A DNA stretch of 64,000 nt from an uncultured Pseudomonadales bacterium (GCA_943789335.1 CALSTS010000006.1:382476-446475), one strand, 5' to 3'. Positions 47,327-57,389 are shown, numbered from the stretch's first letter. Notes: generated from the sequence alone by a model not told the origin. Numbers and translations: made by a program.

Positions 47327-48280
47327 TTGGAATGTCAGTTGGAACAGCGCTTGAATCTTGTTGCCGATATAGGCGGAACTAATGCCCGATTTGCAATCAC
47401 CGAAATTGGAAGTCCACTATTAACTGAAATTCTGATTTTTCCATGTTCAGATTTTTCTGGTCTAGCTGAGTCCATTCAATTTTACTTTGATAAAGTAGGA
47501 CTCAATACTATTTCAGAAATTTGCCTAGCTATCCCGGGGCCGGTTGATTTTGATCATATTGAATTGCCAAATTGCCATTGGATAATAGATCGCAATACTC
47601 TGTACCAGACATTTGATGCAAAAATTTCAATTATTAATGATTACAGTGCGCAGTTATTGAGTCTAGATGTACTTGCTGAAAAAGATTTATTGTGGGTTGG
47701 TGAGCCCAGGCCAGAAAAATCAAAGGTTAAAGTAATCCTTGGTGCCGGGACAGGACTGGGCGCTGCAATCATGTCGCAAAATGGGGATATTCTTCCTTCT
47801 GAAGGTGGTCATTTAACTTTCGCACCTACTACTCCACATGAACTAGAAATATTGCAATTGCTTTGGCAGCGTTATGACAGAGTATCCGTTGAAAGAATTC
47901 TTTCAGGCCAAGGAATAAGCAACCTTTATTGGGCGAATAGTCTACTGATGGGGCAAGAAAAGGAAGGTAAACCGGAAGAAGTGCATGAGCTTATTTTGCA
48001 GGAAGACGAATGTGCCTTAAGGTCTCTGGAGGACTTTACGGCAATATATGCTTCAGTTGCTGGAGACATTGCAATTGTCAGTGGGGCGCTAGGTGGTGTG
48101 TATTTGTCTGGAGGCATCCTGCCAAAGTTGATAACACGAATGGATGTAGAATTGTTTCGGCAGCGTTTTAATAGCAAAGGTCGATTTAGTGACTATTGCT
48201 CAAGAATTCCTCTGGCGCTTGTGCTTAATGAGCACCCCGGATTACTTGGTGCTGCAATCAAGCTTCTGGCTAACCAATAA
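47327..48280 (+). CDS. glk: Glucokinase
   Basis: A 317-residue Glk-type kinase. It has the phosphate-binding VADIGGTNARFAI near the N-terminus, the sugar-binding CLAIPGPVDFD, the GAGTGLGAAIM loop and the EGGHLTFAP motif, then LSGGILPKL. It phosphorylates glucose to glucose 6-phosphate. The start is TTG 47327, with TTG 47339 as alternative; no ATG is in frame. About 250 bp of AT-rich sequence without visible genes precedes it. Confidence 0.9.
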   Translation: MECQLEQRLNLVADIGGTNARFAITEIGSPLLTEILIFPCSDFSGLAESIQFYFDKVGLNTISEICLAIPGPVDFDHIELPNCHWIIDRNTLYQTFDAKISIINDYSAQLLSLDVLAEKDLLWVGEPRPEKSKVKVILGAGTGLGAAIMSQNGDILPSEGGHLTFAPTTPHELEILQLLWQRYDRVSVERILSGQGISNLYWANSLLMGQEKEGKPEEVHELILQEDECALRSLEDFTAIYASVAGDIAIVSGALGGVYLSGGILPKLITRMDVELFRQRFNSKGRFSDYCSRIPLALVLNEHPGLLGAAIKLLANQ

Positions 48281-48373
48281 GCTGTATTCAGCTGGTTTTT
48301 TTTTGAGCTAAGAGTTAAAAATTAACAGTGGTAGATTTGGACCTAAATATTAATTTTCTAAGGAAGTAGACTT

Positions 48374-49489
48374 ATGGCAAAAATGCCCCCATTCAGAGCT
48401 GATCATGTCGGTAGTTTTCTACGGCCTGCAAGGCTCATTGAAGCACGCGAAAAGTTTTTAGCTAATAATTTAGCGCTTGATGAATTGCGAATAATTGAAG
48501 ACGAGTGCATCAGCCAACTGGTTAGTATGCAGGAGCAGGTTGGGCTTAAAGGTATTACCGATGGTGAGTTCCGTCGTACTTTTTTTCATGTGGATTTTCT
48601 TGAGCAACTAGACGGAGTCAGTGTGACCTACGGCGATTTTTCGTCCAAGTTTCGTAAAGATGATGGTACGGAAGTAGGCTTTCGTCCGCCCACCATGCAT
48701 GTTGATGCAAAAATACAACATACACGATCAATTCAGGGTGCAGACTTTGATTATCTAAAGTCGCTGGTCATTCAAACGCCAAAAGTGTGTATTCCGGCAC
48801 CATCAATGTTGCATTTTCGCGGAGGACGTAAAGGTATTAGTGAAACTGCTTATCCTGATCTTGAGCAATTCTATGAAGACCTCAGTGCCGCTTATGCGAA
48901 GGAAATAGCTGACCTAGCTGCCCGTGGGTGTCGTTACCTACAGATGGATGATACTAATCTAGCCTATTTATGTGATCCTGAAATACGTCAAAACACTATT
49001 GATAGAGGGGATGATCCTGACGAATTGGCACATTTATATTGTCGAATGGTTAATGAAGCCATTAAGAGTCGACCAGCCGATATGCGGGTTAGCGTGCACC
49101 TATGTCGGGGTAATTTCAAAAGTGCATGGGTAGCTCAAGGCGGTTATGAACCGGTGGCTGATATTTTGTTGAATGAGATGAACATCGATGGTTTTTTTCT
49201 GGAATACGATGATGAGCGATCGGGTGATTTCGCTCCCTTACGTTTCTTACCTAAAGATAAACAGGTTGTCCTCGGTTTAATGAGCTCGAAATTAAGTGCA
49301 GTAGAAACTAAGGAAGAAATTATCAAGCGTATTAATGAGGCTGCCGAGTTTGCTCCGTTGGAACAATTGTCGCTGAGCCACCAATGTGGTTTTTCCTCAA
49401 CGGCTCATGGTAATGATATTATTGAAGAAGACCAATGGCGTAAATTGGAACGCTGCGTTGAAATCAGCAAGGAAGTTTGGGGGGATTGA
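48374..49489 (+). CDS. MetE C-terminal-like (cobalamin-independent methionine synthase II family) methyltransferase
   Basis: A 371-residue protein resembling the catalytic half of MetE. It begins PPFRADHVGSFLRPA and has GITDGEFRRTFFHVDFLEQL. Candidate zinc ligands are HLCRGN, EYDDERSGD and HQCGFSST, in the MetE order His-Cys, Glu, Cys. Stand-alone proteins of this type exist in many bacteria; some transfer methyl groups to homocysteine from donors other than folate, others are uncharacterised. The next gene, a PQQ dehydrogenase, starts 1 bp after its stop, implying a shared transcript. Confidence 0.88.
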   Translation: MAKMPPFRADHVGSFLRPARLIEAREKFLANNLALDELRIIEDECISQLVSMQEQVGLKGITDGEFRRTFFHVDFLEQLDGVSVTYGDFSSKFRKDDGTEVGFRPPTMHVDAKIQHTRSIQGADFDYLKSLVIQTPKVCIPAPSMLHFRGGRKGISETAYPDLEQFYEDLSAAYAKEIADLAARGCRYLQMDDTNLAYLCDPEIRQNTIDRGDDPDELAHLYCRMVNEAIKSRPADMRVSVHLCRGNFKSAWVAQGGYEPVADILLNEMNIDGFFLEYDDERSGDFAPLRFLPKDKQVVLGLMSSKLSAVETKEEIIKRINEAAEFAPLEQLSLSHQCGFSSTAHGNDIIEEDQWRKLERCVEISKEVWGD

Positions 49490-49490
49490 T

Positions 49491-51603
49491 ATGAAAGGGC
49501 TATTTCACTGGTTTAATGTGTTTATTAAAAAATCGCTATTCGGTTTAGCTAGCGGTTTTTGTTTTTATTTTTTATGCATCGCAAGCCTCAATGCTCAACC
49601 CTCCACAACAATTCAAAACGCTCCGGCATTTAGTGCTGAGGAACTGCTCGCATTGCCGACCGATGGTTGGCTTACTAATGGCGGAAATCTTTATAACCAG
49701 CGCTATTCTCCTCTGACTCAGATTGATCGTGATAATGTCAGTTCGCTAAAAGCTGTATGGCGAACCCACTTAAATGGTTCTGGATTAGACCCTATTTATT
49801 CAGGTGAAGGGCAGCCCATTATGTACGATGGAGTGCTTTATGTTGCTACCGGTGAAGATGATGTTTTTGCCTTGAGTCTTGCTACAGGCGAAATACTCTG
49901 GTCATTTGATGCGGACCTCGATCCAGCCATTGACGTGATTTGCTGTGGTTGGAATAACCGAGGAGTGGCCCTTGGTGATGGCAAAGTATTTGTCGGTCTG
50001 TTGGATAATCGCTTAATCGCATTAGACCAAAAAACCGGAGAGCCGGTATGGAGCGTGCAAACGGAACGCTGGCAAGAAGGTTTTAGTATTACGACGGCGC
50101 CTTTATATTATAACGGCATGGTAATAACGGGTTATGCGGGAGCAGAATACGGTGTTCGGGGCAGGGTAAAAGCCTTTGATGCTAGTAGCGGTGATCTGGT
50201 TTGGACTTTCTACACAGTGCCTGGGCGTGGTGAGTATGGCAATGAGACCTGGCCTCAGGATAATGAGGTATGGACCAAAGGCGGGGCTACTGTCTGGAAC
50301 ACTCCAGCTGTAGACCCTGAACTTAATCTGCTGTATTTCTCAACCGGTAATCCAGGGCCAGATTTCAATGGAGGTGTAAGAGAGGGTGATAATTTGTTCT
50401 CTGATTCTGTTGTTGCTGTTGATGCTATGACGGGAGAGTATCGCTGGCATTTCCAGCAAGTTCACCATGATATTTGGGACTATGACGCCAGCAATCCGGT
50501 TGTATTGTTTGATCTTGAAGTGGATGGTGAATCGCGCAAAGGTATCGCTCAGGTCAATAAAACAGGATGGGTTTACATATTAGACCGTGTCACTGGAGAA
50601 CCCTTAGTTGGAATAGAAGAGAGGGCGGTACCACAAGAGTCGCGTCAAGCCACATCTGCTACTCAACCTTACCCTCTTGGCGATGCAGTTGTTCCTCAAC
50701 AAGTGGATATAGCAGTCGAAGGTTTTCCGCTGGTGAATCAAGGGCGGATATTTACGCCATTTTATGGCGAGCAAGGGGTTGTTGTTAACCCAGGGCCATC
50801 AGGTGGTGCAAACTGGCCTCCTAGCGCCTATGACCCGGAAAGGCAAACGTTGTTCGTCTGTGCGACGGAAAATCCCGGATACTATTCTGGAGGTGATACA
50901 GATAATGAGCTTGCCGAAGAAGGCGACCTTTTCACAGGTGGTCCCTTTGGTTCGGCTGGTGTCACTCCGCGTGGCATTATTGCTGCCATGGATATGGCGA
51001 CTAACACGGTTGTGTGGCGCTATCGTTGGGAAGACCGTTGCTATAGCGGCACTACTGCAACTGCTGGCGGCCTGGTATTTGTGGGTCGTAATGATGGTCG
51101 GCTCACCGCGCTCGATTCAGATACAGGTATGCAACTTTGGGAATTCCAAACCGATGCTGGCTTAAATACCAGTGTCAGTGTGTTTGAACACGAAGGGCAA
51201 CAATATATCGCTGCTTTTTCAGGTGGAAATTTATTTGCCAATTCACGTCGTGGTGACAGTATTTGGTTATTTTCTCTAGAGGGTAATCTGGAATCACTGC
51301 CGCCGGAGTCCATGCTCGAAATAACAGCTGAGAGTCAGTTAGATTTTTCTCCGGCTGGTGGTGTAGCTAACCTGGCTAATGGCGAAGAGTTATTTATTCG
51401 TAATTGTGTTGCCTGTCATGGCGATGATGGCAAAGGCGGGCATGGCGGCGGCGCCGTTCTGGACAAACCTGGCTGATTTTAATGCGTGTGCAACAACGAG
51501 TCGCGCAGGGCAGAAATTTAATGCCGCCTTTTGCGCTGTCGTTATCGGCTGATGATATTAGGGATGTCGCTGGCTTTGTATTTGAAGATTTACAGAACCG
51601 CTA
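49491..51603 (+). CDS. PQQ-dependent alcohol dehydrogenase with C-terminal cytochrome c domain, frameshifted near the end
   Basis: A periplasmic quinoprotein of the methanol/ethanol family with signal peptide ending SLNA-QPST. It has the vicinal cysteine pair C151-C152 (VICCGWNNRG) and eight tryptophan-docking blades. The catalytic Asp is D330 in HDIWDYDASNP, with another Asp two residues on (D332), a position occupied by Asp in lanthanide-type enzymes. A heme motif CVACH is at 639-643. The main frame stops at 51476; the cytochrome continues in another frame as RVQQRVAQGRNLMPPFALSL to the stop at 51603. It oxidises an unknown alcohol and passes electrons to its own heme. Confidence 0.85.
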
Positions 51604-51636
51604 GTGACGGCTAGCGTCTAGAAATAGTTATAAAGA

Positions 51637-52614
51637 CTAATGATGGAAAGCCACATCCGATGAGCTGTCGGTGATCACATCTTCAGCAACGGCAAAATCC
51701 AGTTTCAGGTCATTGCTGATTCGATAAGAGCCACCGATACTTAATTGCAGAGCATCGCCCAATTGGTTGAGGTTGCTCTTGTAGAGTTTGGTGTGTCCGT
51801 CCAGTTGCAGCTTTACTTGCCAATTTCCCGATACATCTTTTATGACGCCAGTATTGTAATAAAGGGCGCTGTTTTGTCTGTATTGCGCCAATACTTCACC
51901 ATCTGCCGCCCACAGCGCGCCAGCTGTAAAAAAGTAGCTGGCTTGATAGCGCTGCAGAGCTGACATCATCTCCCACGCACCAAGGCCAGGTTTACATCAA
52001 CGCCGTCACTGCCGAGAAAATGCTCTCTTTTGCCGGTAGGAATTTTAATGCCGCCACGCAAGGCCATATCAAAGCGCCCTCTTTTACTTAATTGGTATGC
52101 GCCAGTTAATCTTGTGTCGCCAAAGCCAGAATGGCCTTCTGTGATATCTAATTGCGCTATGCCGTTTCTTATAATAGATATAGTTAAGCTGATCAGATCC
52201 TACGGTTTCCCTGCCGCCATTTGGCAAATTGAACCAGCCATGCCAGTTTTCTATGAAGTCATCGAGTGCACCGCCAGAATATCGGGAATAATTCACATCG
52301 ACCCCAAACTCCCAGAGATCAAAACCATAGCGCCAGCGAATATCAACCCGAGCGCTTTCTCCGTCAAAAAGAATGGCTTCACTTGGGTTATTACCCGTCG
52401 TGTAATTGTTGGCCCAGTTAATGCCAATATGTGAAGTCTCCTGGCCAGATTGAAGAATCGTGGCACTTTCTGCAACGGGCATCCCAAATATCAGAATAAA
52501 TGGGCTTTGGTTGGTAAGCTGGAGCGGTGTTCTGTCTTGTGCGCTACATACTGATGCTAAAAGGGTGCAGCATAGAAAGAGTGTTAGGCGAACAAGCGAT
52601 AAATCAAACAACAT
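51637..52614 (-). pseudogene. DUF3187 family outer-membrane protein, frameshifted
   Basis: Three frames make one protein of about 325 residues: a signal peptide (LASVCSA-QDRT), then LTNQSPFILIFGMPVAESAT, the barrel strands WRYGFDLWEFGVDVNYS and the FNLPNGGRETVGSDQLNYIY segment typical of DUF3187. An extra A near 52168 shifts to GIAQLDITEGHSGFGDTRLT, and another single-base shift near 51968 leads to the last strands (LQLSIGGSYRISNDLKLDFA) and FHH stop. Function of DUF3187 is unknown. Converges with the PQQ dehydrogenase. Confidence 0.78.
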
Positions 52615-52675
52615 TATTTTCTCGTCGAATTGTAAAGCATGATGTATATGCTAATTCACATCGTTGACGTAAGCA

Positions 52676-53377
52676 TTAAGATTCAGGATTGATACTGATG
52701 ACATGTATTTGATTGCCTTGTATTTGCCATTTAATATTCAGATCATACAGGTTCATGCCATAGCGCTTTTCATCGATTTCTTTCTTGCGCCATGCTGGTC
52801 GCGGGTCCTGTTGTAATACTGAGCTAATAAAGGCTTTTAACTCAGGATAATCTTGCTGCAATTTATTAAGTTCATGCTCAGCCTCTGCGCTAAAAACAAT
52901 TTCATACTGAGAGCCTGGAATAGATTCAGCAAAACCTGCTTTCGCATCAGGCAAGGCATCGGCATAAGGTAAATACGGTTTGATATCCAAAATGGGTGTG
53001 CCATCAAGTAAATCCAGTCCCCCAATTTTCAGTATTAATGATGAACCTAATTGTTCCCAGCCGAGATTCTCTACTACTGACATGCCTAATGGGTTAGGGC
53101 GAAAGGTTGAGCGCGTGGCAAATACGCCTACATTTTCTTTGCCGCCTAAACGGGGTGGCTGCACGGTTGGTGACCAGCCTTTATCTTGCGTTTCATGAAA
53201 AACAAAAATAAGCCAAAGGTGTGAAAATTGCTCTATGTCACGTAAACAGTTTGGGTCTGAGAAATCTTTTTCAAAAACAATTTCACCCTTGGCTTCCTTG
53301 ACCAGATTAGGCTGGCGTGGAATGGCAAACTTCTGTTTGTAAGGACTGGTGATGTAAGCAATTGGTGATAAATTCAT
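52676..53377 (-). CDS. trmO: tRNA (N6-threonylcarbamoyladenosine37-N6)-methyltransferase TrmO
   Basis: A 233-residue protein. The N-terminal YaeB-like barrel has SPIAYITSPYKQKFAIPRQP, GVFATRSTFRPNPLGMSVVE and the LDLLDGTPILDIKPYLPYAD motif, all typical of TrmO (TsaA). It adds a methyl group to t6A37 of tRNA-Thr using SAM. ATG 53377 (MNLSPIAY) is preferred over 53386. Confidence 0.93.
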   Translation of the reverse strand: MNLSPIAYITSPYKQKFAIPRQPNLVKEAKGEIVFEKDFSDPNCLRDIEQFSHLWLIFVFHETQDKGWSPTVQPPRLGGKENVGVFATRSTFRPNPLGMSVVENLGWEQLGSSLILKIGGLDLLDGTPILDIKPYLPYADALPDAKAGFAESIPGSQYEIVFSAEAEHELNKLQQDYPELKAFISSVLQQDPRPAWRKKEIDEKRYGMNLYDLNIKWQIQGNQIHVISINPES

Positions 53378-53420
53378 AAAAAGCAAAGACGTCTTTGGGC
53401 TTTGAAACTAGGATAAATAT

Positions 53421-53813
53421 TTAGCTATACATTTTATTACGTTTAGGTAGTTCTGGCTTAATAACTAACCAGTCAATATGTAGAAACCCTCGCTTGGCTA
53501 AATATCGTAAAAAGGCTGCAGTAAAAATAACAGATATGTCGATAAGCATTTTTAACTGAAACTCTTCTTCAATTATTAAGCGGAAGTAAAAGATTATTAT
53601 TCCCACAACAGAACTGACCATGAAAATAAATAATATTGGGTTGGGCCAGTTATTTATTCGGGACGCTAATCCCATATAAGTAATCAATGAACTAATAGCA
53701 ATCAACGAAATAATAAATTGTATAAGAATTGCTAATCTGAAATCTGTAAAAACAAAAATTATCAGACTTGATAATAGCAGCATAATTAATTGCAGATTTA
53801 GATTTGAAAACAT
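53421..53813 (-). CDS. Hypothetical four-helix membrane protein of the ABC operon
   Basis: A 130-residue protein with four membrane helices and a basic tail. It overlaps the end of the ABC permease gene by 16 nt, so it is probably the last gene of the GntR-ATPase-permease operon. No family recognised. Confidence 0.55.
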   Translation of the reverse strand: MFSNLNLQLIMLLLSSLIIFVFTDFRLAILIQFIISLIAISSLITYMGLASRINNWPNPILFIFMVSSVVGIIIFYFRLIIEEEFQLKMLIDISVIFTAAFLRYLAKRGFLHIDWLVIKPELPKRNKMYS

Positions 53814-54838
53814 GGTGCTTTCAAGGTGCTGCCAGTGCCATAGCCTGTTGCCACCACACCAAACCAGAGGTAACGGCTGCGAGGCGCCAGATTTGAAAAG
53901 TTATAAGTGCCAATGCTGACGGTAAAAAAGCTAAATATTAGAAAAAATTCAGGAAAAGAAGGTAGCGTTTCAACTTCAGAGTCTCTCCCAAAACCTATCA
54001 TCATAAGAAAAATAGTCACGATAAAGGGAGAAAGGATACACACCATGAAAGCTCTCTTAAGTCTATCTCCTAAACCATCTGGTAAGCCAGTTAACAGTGT
54101 GCCTGCTGAACTATTGAGTTTTCCAAAGGTAATATTGTTCAACCATGTAGATTCAGGGTTTGCTAAAAATTCTTGATTGAAAATGGATTGGTCAGCTGCT
54201 TTGAAGGTTTTCTTTTTAGCTAAGATGCTTATTGCAACTACCCATCCGGTTATACAAAGTAAGGCTAAGCCTGAAGCAAAGTATGGCTCTTTCAATAAAC
54301 TAATAATAGTTTCTCCGAGTAAACCTAAAAAGATAACAAAAAGAATAAGGCCGTAACTGACTATGTAAATAAAATAACGAGAAGGTAATGTAAGTTGAAA
54401 TAACAGTGTATAAAAACTAGCGGCACAAAAGATATTTATGCTACTCAAAATGATCTGATTAGGGTTTATAGGTAGATTCATTGTCGGTATTAAACTGATG
54501 AGAGGAAGCATCGAAAGAGCAAAGGTGAATAACAATAAACTTAAGCCGGCTTTTATTCGAAAATTGGGAATTAAGGATAGTTGAGAATTAGCAATGAGGT
54601 TGCGAAAAGCTAAAGGGCTTGATAAAAATGGAAAAGCTATTAGACACAAATAGGCATAGAGATTGACACTAAAAGGGCTGAATACAGTAAAGTTAAATAT
54701 AAAAGTGCCACTAGCAAAAAAATATAATAGATAAATGAATGGCAATACAATCAAGAAAAACAATCCAACAGCGCTAAACCATCGAAGCATTAGCTGCCAG
54801 CTTAGAAAATAACGACATATCAATAAAACCCCCTTCAT
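53798..54838 (-). CDS. ABC transporter permease protein
   Basis: About 346 residues starting at ATG 54838 (MKGVLLICRYF), with roughly eight or nine membrane helices and a large soluble loop (AKKKTFKAADQSIFNQEFLA) between them, as in YtrC/ABC-2-type permeases. The ATG overlaps the probable TGA of the ATPase (ATGA), the usual coupling for such pairs. The frame is continuous upstream into the ATPase because the latter carries a frameshift. The ending near 53800 is uncertain: another frame there stops a few bases earlier in a hydrophobic tail. Confidence 0.75.
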   Translation of the reverse strand: MKGVLLICRYFLSWQLMLRWFSAVGLFFLIVLPFIYLLYFFASGTFIFNFTVFSPFSVNLYAYLCLIAFPFLSSPLAFRNLIANSQLSLIPNFRIKAGLSLLLFTFALSMLPLISLIPTMNLPINPNQIILSSINIFCAASFYTLLFQLTLPSRYFIYIVSYGLILFVIFLGLLGETIISLLKEPYFASGLALLCITGWVVAISILAKKKTFKAADQSIFNQEFLANPESTWLNNITFGKLNSSAGTLLTGLPDGLGDRLKRAFMVCILSPFIVTIFLMMIGFGRDSEVETLPSFPEFFLIFSFFTVSIGTYNFSNLAPRSRYLWFGVVATGYGTGSTLKAPCFQI

Positions 54839-55718
54839 TGTAAAAGCTCCAGAAAAATATCCTCCAGTGATAAATATTTCAGGTTCCAATTTTTCCCCAA
54901 TCAGCTGCTCTAATTCCTGATGACGCTCAGCTGTCCATTGTGTGAAGAGCAAAATATTAGCCAGCTGTTCGTTACGGTGATGAATTAATGAATCATTACT
55001 GAAACTTTCGGGTATAGCAGTGTTTGGAGGCAGTTTTACGCGCACCGTGTGCTCTTTTAATGTATCCAGATCTTCCCTTACAGCTATATCGCCATCTTTC
55101 AATAACCAGACTTTGTTTGCGACTCTTTCAAGGTCAGTGACAATATGAGTTGAAAAAATAATAGTGCGTTTTTGGTCATCAGCTATATCGACAAGCTCTT
55201 TCAGAAATTGCCGCCGAGCAAGCGGGTCGAGACTGGCAACCGGCTCATCCAATACAATCAATTCTGGTTCATGGCCAAGAGCGGTTTAAAATGGCTAGTT
55301 TTTGTTTTTGTCCGACAGATAATTTTTCGGTTCTTTGCTCAAGAGGGATATTCCATTCCGCACAAAGTCTTTCGATCAATTTAATATTCCAATGGCTGTA
55401 AAAACCCGCAATAAGGTTTAGATAATTTTTTACTGAAATATTTTGCATCAATTCATCACTTTGCGGGACGAAGCCAATACATTTCTTAGTGTCGTTATCT
55501 ATGTCACCAAAACTGTTCTTACCGAAAATTTCGACTAAACCGTCAGAAGCAGGGGAGAAGCCTAAAAGTGTTTCAATTAAAGTAGTTTTTCCTGAACCAT
55601 TTAAACCAAGTAGTCCAATGACATCGCCTCTTGGTACTTCAGCATTAATCGAATTCAACACCTCATTAGAGCCAAAACTTTTTGAAAGGTTTCTAATGCT
55701 TATTACAGGGTCAGTCAT
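54835..55718 (-). CDS. ABC transporter ATP-binding protein (YtrB-like), two frameshifts
   Basis: About 290 residues. The N-terminal frame from 55718 has Walker A LLGLNGSGKTTLIE and the signature LSVGQKQKLAIL, then breaks at 55269. The next frame resumes with Walker B LIVLDEPVASLDPLARRQF and FSTHIVTDLERVA. Near 54880 the frame shifts again; in the other frame the sequence reads YLSLEDIFLELLQ followed by TGA, the expected end. Two single-base indels therefore separate otherwise normal parts. Probably an exporter for a lipid, peptide or antimicrobial compound, from its family and GntR control. Confidence 0.8.
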
Positions 55719-55740
55719 GTGTTGTTCTCCGTTTTGCTCT

Positions 55741-56115
55741 TTATTTTTGCGTCATTTTGTTCTGCAATAATGTAATTACATCATCTGGATCTAGCTCTAA
55801 TTGATCGGCGGCCATAGCAAGCTGATTAATAGCTGGTTGTAGACGTTTGAGTCGATCTTGCTTGTTTTCACTTAATTTGTTCTGGGTAGAGACCGTCATG
55901 GCTTTACCCCGTTGACGTGCTAATAAGCCTTCGGTCTCAAGCATGTTGTATGCTTTTGAAATAGTCATAGCATTGACGGTATGTGTTAATGCAAGATCAC
56001 GCACAGAAGGTAATGAGTCGCCAGGTTTAAGCTGTCCACTCGCTATCATGCGACGTATCTGCTCCATAAGCTGTTTGTAAATTGGCTGGACCGAATTTGG
56101 GTTGATACTAAACAT
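55741..56115 (-). CDS. GntR-family regulator, YtrA type
   Basis: A 124-residue repressor. The winged helix covers residues about 8-75 (PIYKQLMEQIRRMIASGQLK, DSLPSVRDLALTHTVNAMTI, MLETEGLLARQRGKAM), followed by a short helical dimerisation tail instead of a full effector domain, the YtrA pattern. It lies 22 bp upstream of the ABC ATPase and has a palindrome just before its own start, so it probably represses the whole operon. Confidence 0.88.
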   Translation of the reverse strand: MFSINPNSVQPIYKQLMEQIRRMIASGQLKPGDSLPSVRDLALTHTVNAMTISKAYNMLETEGLLARQRGKAMTVSTQNKLSENKQDRLKRLQPAINQLAMAADQLELDPDDVITLLQNKMTQK

Positions 56116-56126
56116 ATATTTCCTCT

Positions 56127-56152
56127 ATGTGTATTAATACAATAATACACAT
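56127..56152. promoter_or_regulatory. Operator of the GntR/YtrA regulator
   Basis: A perfect inverted repeat, ATGTGTATT (56127-56135) and AATACACAT (56144-56152) separated by 8 bp, lies 12 bp upstream of the regulator start codon. GTGTATTA/TAATACAC-like palindromes next to YtrA-type genes are the expected autoregulatory sites. Confidence 0.7.
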
Positions 56153-56364
56153 TAAAGCTTATGTAAACATATATTTAATAAAGGCTTGTATAAGTAGGAG
56201 AGGATTCTAATAATAAACAGACAATATCGATTTTACGTGAACCATCTTCTTCTTAATAGTGCGTATCAATCATCATACTAATTGGCTGTTTCTAGGAAAG
56301 GAAGTAATGCCGAAGTTTTATCGCAGCCCTTGCTTGCCCATTAAGTTTGAAGCAGTTCAAGCTA

Positions 56365-56853
56365 TTGAATATTTTTAGTTTCAAACTACTTTGGTTTATT
56401 TTGGTGGTGTTCCAAGATAACGCGGCGGTTCCTGCAATTATTGTGCTTATCGCTGTTGAATTTGTGGCACCCCAATAAGGATGAAGCATGGAAGTCGCTG
56501 TTTAGTGATTGCATTCACTGGGATAGCGATTGACTCACTTCTCAGTTTAAGCGGTGTGTTTAACTTTGCGAAGCCCGTTTCTGCTGGTTGCCGATTCCAT
56601 TGTGGCTGATATTGCTTTGGTTAGCCTTTGCAATGACCTTGCCCTACGGATTTTGCCTTTATCTCTAAATATGCCATTTCAACGGCACAGGCCATTATTG
56701 GTGGCTTAGCTAGTTTTAGTTATTTGGTCGGTCGTAACCTTGATGCGGTTAGCTTACAGCTACTCAAGTATTGCCACCCAATCTTTCCTTATCGTCATGT
56801 GGGCGTTTGCGAGTTCCTTTGTATTTCATATTGGAGAAAAGGAGGGCGAGTAA
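56365..56853 (+). pseudogene. DUF2878 membrane protein, decayed
   Basis: Pieces in all three frames follow the DUF2878 order: FKLLWFILVVFQDNAAVPAI from about TTG 56365, then VIAFTGIAIDSLLSLSGVFN, a Trp/Leu-rich helix (LWLILLWLAFAMTLPYG in another frame), STAQAIIGGLASFSYLVGRN, and finally SIATQSFLIVMWAFASSFVF with a stop at 56853, two bases before the next gene. Stops and shifts interrupt it at least four times. DUF2878 genes usually stand directly before chalcone-isomerase-like and DUF3833 genes, as here. Confidence 0.65.
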
Positions 56854-56855
56854 AA

Positions 56856-57389
56856 ATGCACTCCTGTTTTAAAATCTTTTCGACCTTAATCACGGCTCTA
56901 TCTCTGTCTACTTCAGTCTTGTGTGCGCCAGCCCAATTAACTGAGGTGTTTTCTGAGATGAATAGGATTGGTTCTGCTTCATTTAAATTTATTTTTTGGT
57001 CAGTATATGAAGCAGAGCTTTATTCAGAGCAGTCTTCATTCAGCTTTACGCCACTTCCTCGATTTATTTTAACGCTTAACTATCAACGTGCATTTAAAGG
57101 CACACAGATAGTAAATGAAACTGAAAAGCAGATGTTGGAGATTAATTCAATTGAATCTGAAAAATTTGAACCTTGGCTTAGCAGACTGGATGAGATTTTA
57201 ATTGATGTTATTAAAGGCGATAGTCTAAGTCTTTATGTTGATGAAAATAAACATAGCAGCTTTTATCTTAACGGTGATTTTCTGGGAACTATTGAAGATG
57301 AAGATTTCAGCCAAAGTTTCTCTGCTATTTGGCTTGCTCGTGATGATCATTATGCAGATTTTACTCGTGAATTAACTGGAGTTTTGTAA
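56856..57389 (+). CDS. Chalcone isomerase-like protein
   Basis: A 177-residue secreted protein with signal peptide (ALSLSTSVLCA-PAQL). The CHI-like fold is shown by GSASFKFIFWSVYEAELYS, FILTLNYQRAFKGTQIVNET and SLYVDENKHSSFYLNGDFLG. ATG 56856 has GGAGG ten bases upstream; the frame runs back into the DUF2878 remnant but that part is another gene. Bacterial members probably bind fatty-acid-like ligands; enzymatic chalcone isomerisation is not expected. Confidence 0.82.
   Translation: MHSCFKIFSTLITALSLSTSVLCAPAQLTEVFSEMNRIGSASFKFIFWSVYEAELYSEQSSFSFTPLPRFILTLNYQRAFKGTQIVNETEKQMLEINSIESEKFEPWLSRLDEILIDVIKGDSLSLYVDENKHSSFYLNGDFLGTIEDEDFSQSFSAIWLARDDHYADFTRELTGVL

Noticed and set aside
48281..48373. 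SAM or cobalamin riboswitch before the MetE-like gene
   Set aside because: The gap is only 93 bp and shows no conserved riboswitch boxes.
56292..56489. Minus-strand 65-residue reading frame
   Set aside because: The plus strand here encodes recognisable DUF2878 fragments, so the minus frame is incidental.
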